10,092 bases of DNA from Paenibacillus_AK sp041641375 (GTDB lineage Bacteria > Bacillota > Bacilli > Paenibacillales > YIM-B00363): NCBI GenBank assembly GCA_041641375.1, contig JBEPYM010000132.1, positions 1 to 10,092 of the forward strand, given 5' to 3'. The notes under the pieces were generated by a model. That model saw nothing but the letters and a program-made list of their open reading frames with translations. It was not told the origin of the DNA and made no database searches. Both the position numbers and the translations under genes were made by a program. This document shows, one piece after another, positions 6,147-10,092 of the stretch (positions are counted from its first letter, which is position 1; the number at the start of each line of letters is the position of its first letter).

Positions 6147-7351
6147 CGGTTACGGGCGGACGGGAAGCGATTGAGGAATCCCATCGGCTGAATGACTATT
6201 ACCGTCTCCGGCATGCGGACGCACCGCTCGGAACGGAGACGATCGCCGCCCAGCTGCGGCTGCTTGTCGACCGCATCATGAGCGAGGGCGGGCTGTATGC
6301 GCCGGAGCTTGCGGCGCTGGCGCTCAAGCAGGCGGAGGGAGATCCGGCGGAGGCGGCTTTTCTCGTGCGGGCTTATCGCTCGACGCTGCCGCGCAACCAT
6401 TACTCCTTGACGGCGGAGCCTGCCGATATGCGGGTGATCCGGCGCATCTCCTCGTCTTTCCGCGATATGCCGGGCGGTCAGGTGCTCGGTCCGACCTATG
6501 ACTATACCCATCGCACGTTGAAATTCGCGCTAAGGAGCGAAGGTGACGAGGCGCTGGAAACGTTCGTAAACGACTATGTGCGTGATTCGATGCAGGACGC
6601 GGCGACAACAGCGCCGACGACGTTCCGCAAGGTTACCGACCTGCTGCGCGATCAAGGGCTTATGCCGCCTCGTCCTTCAACGGGCAGCGGACAAGCGCAG
6701 GAGCAGGAGCCGTTCGATATTACCCGGCAGAAGATGACGTTCCCGGCTTCTCGTGCGGCACGGCTGCAGGCGCTGTCGCGCGGTGAAACGGGCACGATGA
6801 CGTCGCTCGCCTACAGCAGCATGCGCGGCTATGGAGCGGTGCATCCGACGATTGCGGAGCTGCGCGTCGGCTATGTACCGGTGTATGTGCCGCACCCGTA
6901 TGCGGCCGAAGACGGAGAAGCGCTGGAGGACGATCCGATCTACATCGGCGAGATGCTGATGACCGAAGTCGAGACGATCAACTCCTTCAAGCAAAACCCG
7001 GCGACGGGCGAGGTGCAGTTCGTGCTCGGATACGGGCTATGCTTCGGACAGAACGAGGTGAAGGGCATCGCGATGGCGATTTTGGAGCGAAGTCTGGAAA
7101 TTCCCGGCGATTCGCCCACGCAGGATGAGGAATTTGTTATCCTCCATATTGATTCCGTCGAGTCGAACGGCTTCGTGTCTCACTTGAAGCTCCCGCACTA
7201 TATTACGTTCCAATCCTCACTCGACCGGATTCGCAAGGCCAAGCAGCATGTAGAGAATCAAGGAGAGGGAGGCGAAGGCGCGGATGGAACAGATGCAAGC
7301 ACTGCAGCGGCCGCAGCAAGGCAGCAGGTGGAACGACTCTCAAGCTTATAA
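6134..7351 (+). CDS. phnI: C-P lyase nucleosidase subunit PhnI
   Basis: PhnI catalyses the first committed step: with PhnG, PhnH and PhnL it displaces adenine from ATP by phosphonate. Alone, the family shows purine nucleosidase activity. Conserved blocks include MAYVAVTGGREAIEESH (1-17), ELAALALKQAEGDPAEAAFLVRAYRSTL, PGGQVLGPTYDYTHR (113-127), LAYSSMRGYGAVHP (225-238), GEMLMTEVETINSF (272-285) and GFVSHLKLPHYITFQ (346-360). AGGAGGTGG (6121-6129) sets the ATG at 6134, inside the end of phnH. At 405 aa it is longer than E. coli PhnI (about 354). The extra length is a linker with PSTGSGQAQEQE (181-192) and a Gly/Glu/Ala-rich tail after residue 372. Residues 384-405 are read from DNA shared with phnJ. 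Confidence 0.95.
   Translation: MAYVAVTGGREAIEESHRLNDYYRLRHADAPLGTETIAAQLRLLVDRIMSEGGLYAPELAALALKQAEGDPAEAAFLVRAYRSTLPRNHYSLTAEPADMRVIRRISSSFRDMPGGQVLGPTYDYTHRTLKFALRSEGDEALETFVNDYVRDSMQDAATTAPTTFRKVTDLLRDQGLMPPRPSTGSGQAQEQEPFDITRQKMTFPASRAARLQALSRGETGTMTSLAYSSMRGYGAVHPTIAELRVGYVPVYVPHPYAAEDGEALEDDPIYIGEMLMTEVETINSFKQNPATGEVQFVLGYGLCFGQNEVKGIAMAILERSLEIPGDSPTQDEEFVILHIDSVESNGFVSHLKLPHYITFQSSLDRIRKAKQHVENQGEGGEGADGTDASTAAAAARQQVERLSSL
6674..6696 (+). repeat. possible trace of a dispersed PSTGSGQA-coding repeat inside phnI
   Basis: These bases encode Pro-Ser-Thr-Gly-Ser-Gly-Gln-Ala in the variable linker of PhnI, just before the conserved FDITR block. From memory, a short dispersed element read as PSTGSGQA (or FDKLRANG in another frame) is inserted in linkers of many proteins in Paenibacillus-like and other environmental genomes. 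The difference from the form I recall lies only in synonymous positions. There is one copy in the window, so this rests on recollection and not on repeat structure seen here. Confidence 0.25.
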
Positions 7352-8183
7352 TTTCGCATTCCTGGATGAAGGCTCGAAGCGGGAAATTCGCCGCAAATCA
7401 TTGAAGGCGGTCGCCATTCCCGGCTATCAGGTGCCGTTCGCCTCGCGCGAGCTGCCGATTGGCCGCGGCTGGGGCACAGGAGGCCTTCAGCTTACGCTGT
7501 CCTTAATTGGAACAGACGACTGTCTGAAAGTCATTGACCAAGGAAACGACGACAGCGTGAATGCGGTCAGCATTCGCAAGCTGGTTGAAGATACGAGCGG
7601 GATTGCCACAACGGAAACGACGGAGGAAGCGACAGTCGTTCAATCCCGCCACCGGGTTCCGGAGCTGCCGCTGCGGCCGGATCAAATTCTCGTGCTGCAG
7701 GTGCCGCAGCCGGAGCCGCTCCGCAGGGTCGAGCCGCGCGAGGAAATGACGCGCAGACGCCATGCGGAGATGGACTACAGCGCGATGTGGCTGACGCTCT
7801 ACGAGAGTGTCGTGAAGTGGGGCGAAATTACGATCGGCGCGGATTATCCGGTAATGGTCAACAGCCGCTATATTATGGCGCCGACGCCGATCCCGCGCTG
7901 GGATTTGGAGAAGCTGCACCAGTCCGAGCATCTGACGCTGCTCGGAGCGGGACGCGAGAAAAAAATTTATGCGGTGCCGCCTTATACGGACGTGCTGCCG
8001 CTGGAATTCGAGGATTACCGTTTCCGCAAGGAGGCGTTCGAGGGCTGTTCATGCCGTCATTGCGGCAGCGACGACACGTTCCTGGATGAGGTCGTTGCGG
8101 AAAGCGGCGAGACGCTTTATCAATGCTCGGATACGGCGTTCTGCGCAAGCCGGAGAGCGCTGAAGGAGGCCGAGGCCCGATGA
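7284..8183 (+). CDS. phnJ: radical-SAM C-P lyase PhnJ
   Basis: PhnJ splits the C-P bond of 5-phosphoribosyl 1-phosphonate, giving 5-phosphoribosyl 1,2-cyclic phosphate and the free alkane (methane from methylphosphonate). The 299-aa protein keeps the unusual cysteine set of the family near its C-terminus: Cys257, Cys260 and Cys281, which should ligate the 4Fe-4S cluster, and Cys287, the thiyl radical site (CRHCGSDD, then CSDTAFC). Gly47 in AIPGYQVPF is the counterpart of E. coli Gly32, the glycyl radical position. Other blocks are GWGTGGLQLT, LKVIDQGNDDSVNAVSIR and GAGREKKIYAVPPYT. An extra Cys255 lies just before the cluster motif. The N-terminus is about 15 residues longer than in E. coli. 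Starts at 7284 or 7293 are both possible, and either leaves a long overlap with phnI. AGGGAGG lies at 7266-7272. Confidence 0.96.
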   Translation: MEQMQALQRPQQGSRWNDSQAYNFAFLDEGSKREIRRKSLKAVAIPGYQVPFASRELPIGRGWGTGGLQLTLSLIGTDDCLKVIDQGNDDSVNAVSIRKLVEDTSGIATTETTEEATVVQSRHRVPELPLRPDQILVLQVPQPEPLRRVEPREEMTRRRHAEMDYSAMWLTLYESVVKWGEITIGADYPVMVNSRYIMAPTPIPRWDLEKLHQSEHLTLLGAGREKKIYAVPPYTDVLPLEFEDYRFRKEAFEGCSCRHCGSDDTFLDEVVAESGETLYQCSDTAFCASRRALKEAEAR

Positions 8184-9052
8184 ATACGGCGAGTTCCATA
8201 CAAGGAGCGGTCCGCCCGATGACGAGCGAACGTCCGCTTCTGGAGGTGCGCGGCTTGTCCAAGCGGTTCGGTCCAGGCTGCCCGGCTTGCGCCGAGCCGC
8301 CGCAGGAAGGCAACCGCTGCAGCCGCTGCGGCTCGATCTGGGCCTGCTGCAGCCTGGATTTCGATCTGTATCCCGGCGAAATTCTCGGCGTCGTGGGCGA
8401 GAGCGGCTCGGGCAAAAGCACGATGGTCAAGTGCTTGTATTTTGACGAAGAGGTAACGTCTGGAACGATGCATATCAGCGATTACCGGAACGGAGCTGTC
8501 AATATTTTTGAGGAATCGGCGCAGCAAAAGCGCTATGTGCGGAACCACGTGATGGGGATGGTGTACCAAAATCCCCACCTCGGTCTCCGTATGTCCTTCT
8601 CGTCGAGCGGGAACATTGCCGAGAAGCTGTTTGCGGCAGGCACCTTCCACGTCGGCTCCGTCCGCGCCCGCGCCGCCGAGCTGCTCGACCGGGTGGAAAT
8701 TCCGGTTGCGCGCATGGATGAGCCGCCGAAGCAATTCAGCGGCGGCATGCAGCAGCGCGTGCAAATTTCCAAGGCGCTGGCGAACCGGCCGCCGCTGCTG
8801 CTGCTGGATGAGGTGACGACCGGGCTCGATCTCTCCGTGCAGGCGACGGTGCTTGACCTGATTCGCGGCATTCAGCGCGACTTGCAGGTATCGATGATTG
8901 TCGTATCGCATGATCTCGGCGTCATTCGCATGCTCTCCGATCGTACGATGGTGATGAAAAGCGGCCGGATTGTCGAGCACGGCTTAACCGATCAAATCCT
9001 CGAAGACCCGCAGCACCCGTACACGCAGCTGCTGGTGCATTCTTTGCTATAA
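8180..9052 (+). CDS. phnK: C-P lyase ABC-type ATPase PhnK
   Basis: This 290-aa soluble ABC ATPase docks on the PhnGHIJ core and, in E. coli, is thought to drive its conformational cycle; it is not a transporter. Motifs are Walker A GESGSGKST (73-81), Q-loop VYQNPH (128-133), signature FSGGMQQR (186-193), Walker B LLLLDE (206-211) with V in place of the usual P after the Glu, D-loop GLD (215-217), and switch His244 in VSHDLG. Before Walker A sits an insertion absent from E. coli PhnK (252 aa) with two paired cysteines: CPAC (34-37) and CSRC (47-50), then Cys56-Cys57. The start ATG forms an ATGA overlap with the phnJ stop codon, with AAGGAGG at 8163-8169. An in-frame ATG at 8219, preceded by AAGGAG, is a weaker alternative that would remove 13 residues. 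Confidence 0.94.
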   Translation: MNTASSIQGAVRPMTSERPLLEVRGLSKRFGPGCPACAEPPQEGNRCSRCGSIWACCSLDFDLYPGEILGVVGESGSGKSTMVKCLYFDEEVTSGTMHISDYRNGAVNIFEESAQQKRYVRNHVMGMVYQNPHLGLRMSFSSSGNIAEKLFAAGTFHVGSVRARAAELLDRVEIPVARMDEPPKQFSGGMQQRVQISKALANRPPLLLLDEVTTGLDLSVQATVLDLIRGIQRDLQVSMIVVSHDLGVIRMLSDRTMVMKSGRIVEHGLTDQILEDPQHPYTQLLVHSLL

Positions 9053-9070
9053 AATCAGGGGGTGACTGGC

Positions 9071-9772
9071 ATGCTGCAGGTGGAAGGCTTACACAAGACG
9101 TTCGAGCTCCGGCTCGCGCAGGAAATGAAGGTCAATCCGATTACCAATGTTTCGTTCCGCGTCGAAACCGGGCATTTTCTCGGCATTGCAGGACCGAGCG
9201 GCATCGGAAAATCATCCATACTCAAATGTATTTATCGCACATATTTGCCTACCTCGGGCAGCATTCGCTATGAATCGGAGGCGTTCGGTCCGGTCGATCT
9301 GGCGACCGCTTCAGAGCGGGATATTTCGTTCCTGCGCAAGCGCGAAATGGGGTATGTGTCCCAGTTTCTGCGCGTCATCCCTCGTGTTCCGGCCGAGGAT
9401 GTAGTGGCGGAGCGCCTCCTGCCGTTTGGCCGCACGCTGGAGCAGGCGCGCTCGGAGGCGCGGCGTATGCTGGAGCGGCTATTGATTCCGAAGCGGCTGT
9501 GGCAGGCGTATCCGGCTACGTTCAGCGGCGGTGAGCAGCAGCGGATTAACCTCGCGAGAGCGTTCGTGGCTGCCCCGCGGCTGCTCATCCTTGACGAACC
9601 GACGGCCTCGCTGGATGCGGAGACGAAGCGCAGCGTGCTGAGCCTGCTTCGCGAGCTCAAGGGCTCGGGTACGACGATGGTCGGCGTGTTCCACGACTGG
9701 GACGTCATGACCGAGATCGCGGACGGCATCTTTGATTTGCAACAGCATATTCGAGAGGCGGTGCTGCAATGA
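9071..9772 (+). CDS. phnL: C-P lyase ABC-type ATPase PhnL
   Basis: A 233-aa soluble ABC-type protein (E. coli PhnL is 226 aa) required with PhnG, PhnH and PhnI for making ribose 1-phosphonate 5-triphosphate. Motifs are Walker A GPSGIGKSS (41-49), Q-loop region GYVSQFLRVIPRV (94-106), signature FSGGEQQR (151-158), Walker B LLILDEP (171-177), D-loop ASLD (179-182) and switch His208 in VFHDWD. The GYVSQFLRVIPR and FHDWD strings are typical of PhnL rather than of transporter ATPases. I chose the ATG at 9071 because AGGGGGTG (9057-9064) sits 6 nt upstream. The GTG at 9062 overlaps that site and is unlikely to be the start. It follows phnK by 18 nt and ends in an ATGA overlap with phnM. Confidence 0.94.
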   Translation: MLQVEGLHKTFELRLAQEMKVNPITNVSFRVETGHFLGIAGPSGIGKSSILKCIYRTYLPTSGSIRYESEAFGPVDLATASERDISFLRKREMGYVSQFLRVIPRVPAEDVVAERLLPFGRTLEQARSEARRMLERLLIPKRLWQAYPATFSGGEQQRINLARAFVAAPRLLILDEPTASLDAETKRSVLSLLRELKGSGTTMVGVFHDWDVMTEIADGIFDLQQHIREAVLQ

Positions 9773-10092
9773 GTGGGTTGTTTCGAATTTATGGAGGGCG
9801 TATCGTCACGCCGTCAGGAATTGTGGACGGAGGCTCGGTTACCGTTGAAGGCGGCCGGATCGTCGAGGTGAGCGCCAGCTCGCACAGATTGACCGGCTCT
9901 GATGTGGATGCTTCGGGCTGTTGGGTATTTCCCGGAATGGTCGATACGCACAGCGATGCGATTGAGCATGAGATGCAGCCGCGTCCTGCCAGCCTGTTCC
10001 CGATTGAGCAAGCGTATTATGAGCTGGAAAAAAAGCTTGCCGCACAAGGTGTAACCACCATCTACCATTCGCTGAGCATGTGGGACGACAAC
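9769..10092 (+). CDS. phnM: ribose 1-phosphonate 5-triphosphate diphosphatase PhnM (3' end cut by window)
   Basis: PhnM is an amidohydrolase-superfamily enzyme that removes pyrophosphate from ribose 1-phosphonate 5-triphosphate, giving the PhnJ substrate. Only the first 108 residues are present (the E. coli protein is about 378 aa), and the frame is open to the edge. The N-terminal beta-strand domain (GGRIVTPSGIVDGGSVTVEGGRIVEV) is typical of amidohydrolases. FPGMVDTHSDAIEHEMQPRP (54-73) matches the E. coli LPGMVDLHTDNLEKHMTPRP, with His61, Asp63 and Glu66 in the first metal-ligand region. GVTTIYHSLSMWDD continues the family pattern. The start ATG overlaps the phnL stop codon (ATGA, 9769-9772), and GAGAGG (9753-9758) is a modest ribosome binding site. 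Confidence 0.93.
   Translation, partial: MSGLFRIYGGRIVTPSGIVDGGSVTVEGGRIVEVSASSHRLTGSDVDASGCWVFPGMVDTHSDAIEHEMQPRPASLFPIEQAYYELEKKLAAQGVTTIYHSLSMWDDN

Noticed and set aside
8120..8980. Long open frame on the - strand opposite phnK
   Set aside because: It runs against a PhnK with all ABC motifs. Its composition (Arg/His/Ala-rich) and lack of a domain mark it as a codon-bias artefact.
9062..9070. GTG start for phnL
   Set aside because: The GTG lies within the AGGGGGTG sequence that serves as ribosome binding site for the ATG at 9071.
1..10092. CRISPR array, insertion sequence, tRNA, rRNA or prophage elements
   Set aside because: No regularly spaced repeats, terminal inverted repeats, transposase motifs or RNA gene structures were seen. 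The window is almost fully occupied by the phn genes.

Overview
This window is a nearly complete carbon-phosphorus (C-P) lyase (phn) operon. All thirteen genes lie on the + strand, and the last one, phnM, runs off the right edge. The GC-rich coding sequence, strong AGGAGG-type ribosome binding sites before most genes, a lipoprotein-type PhnD, two adjacent PhnE permeases and a TTG start on phnG point to a Gram-positive, GC-rich member of the Bacillales, of the Paenibacillus/Cohnella kind. The genus is an inference from style, not from a marker gene.

Layout. Positions 1-109 are a leader without a gene. It holds three TTnAC-like hexamers at exact 11-bp steps, resembling a PhoP box array, and a palindrome-like motif. 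Next come a left-handed beta-helix acyltransferase of the phn-associated hexapeptide family (110-769) and a second short gap (770-855) with another Pho-box-like series and a TGTCGACA palindrome. The GntR/UTRA regulator phnF (856-1602) follows. Then come the uptake system phnD-phnC-phnE1-phnE2 (1604-5056), the catalytic core phnG-phnH-phnI-phnJ (5081-8183), the two ABC-type ATPases phnK and phnL (8180-9772), and the start of phnM (9769 onward). Many junctions overlap (ATGA overlaps at E1/E2, J/K and L/M; 14, 13 and 68 nt at G/H, H/I and I/J), so translation is probably coupled and the mRNA is probably one transcript. No terminator was seen inside.

How the genes work together. PhnD captures phosphonate outside the membrane, and PhnE1/PhnE2 with the ATPase PhnC import it. 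PhnI, helped by PhnG, PhnH and PhnL, swaps the adenine of ATP for the phosphonate. PhnM removes pyrophosphate from the resulting triphosphate. PhnJ, a radical-SAM enzyme, then breaks the C-P bond, and PhnK docks on the G-H-I-J core. The later steps (phnP, phnN) are not in the window and may lie beyond its right edge. PhnF and probably phosphate starvation control expression.

The pathway itself is well known. I do not see a new system here. The points worth a second look are the candidate dual regulation (Pho-like boxes plus repeated TGTCGACA sites), a Cys4 insertion in PhnK, a low-complexity PhnI tail created by a long overlap with phnJ, a PSTGSGQA peptide in PhnI that looks like a trace of a dispersed repeat, and the hexapeptide acyltransferase at the head of the operon.
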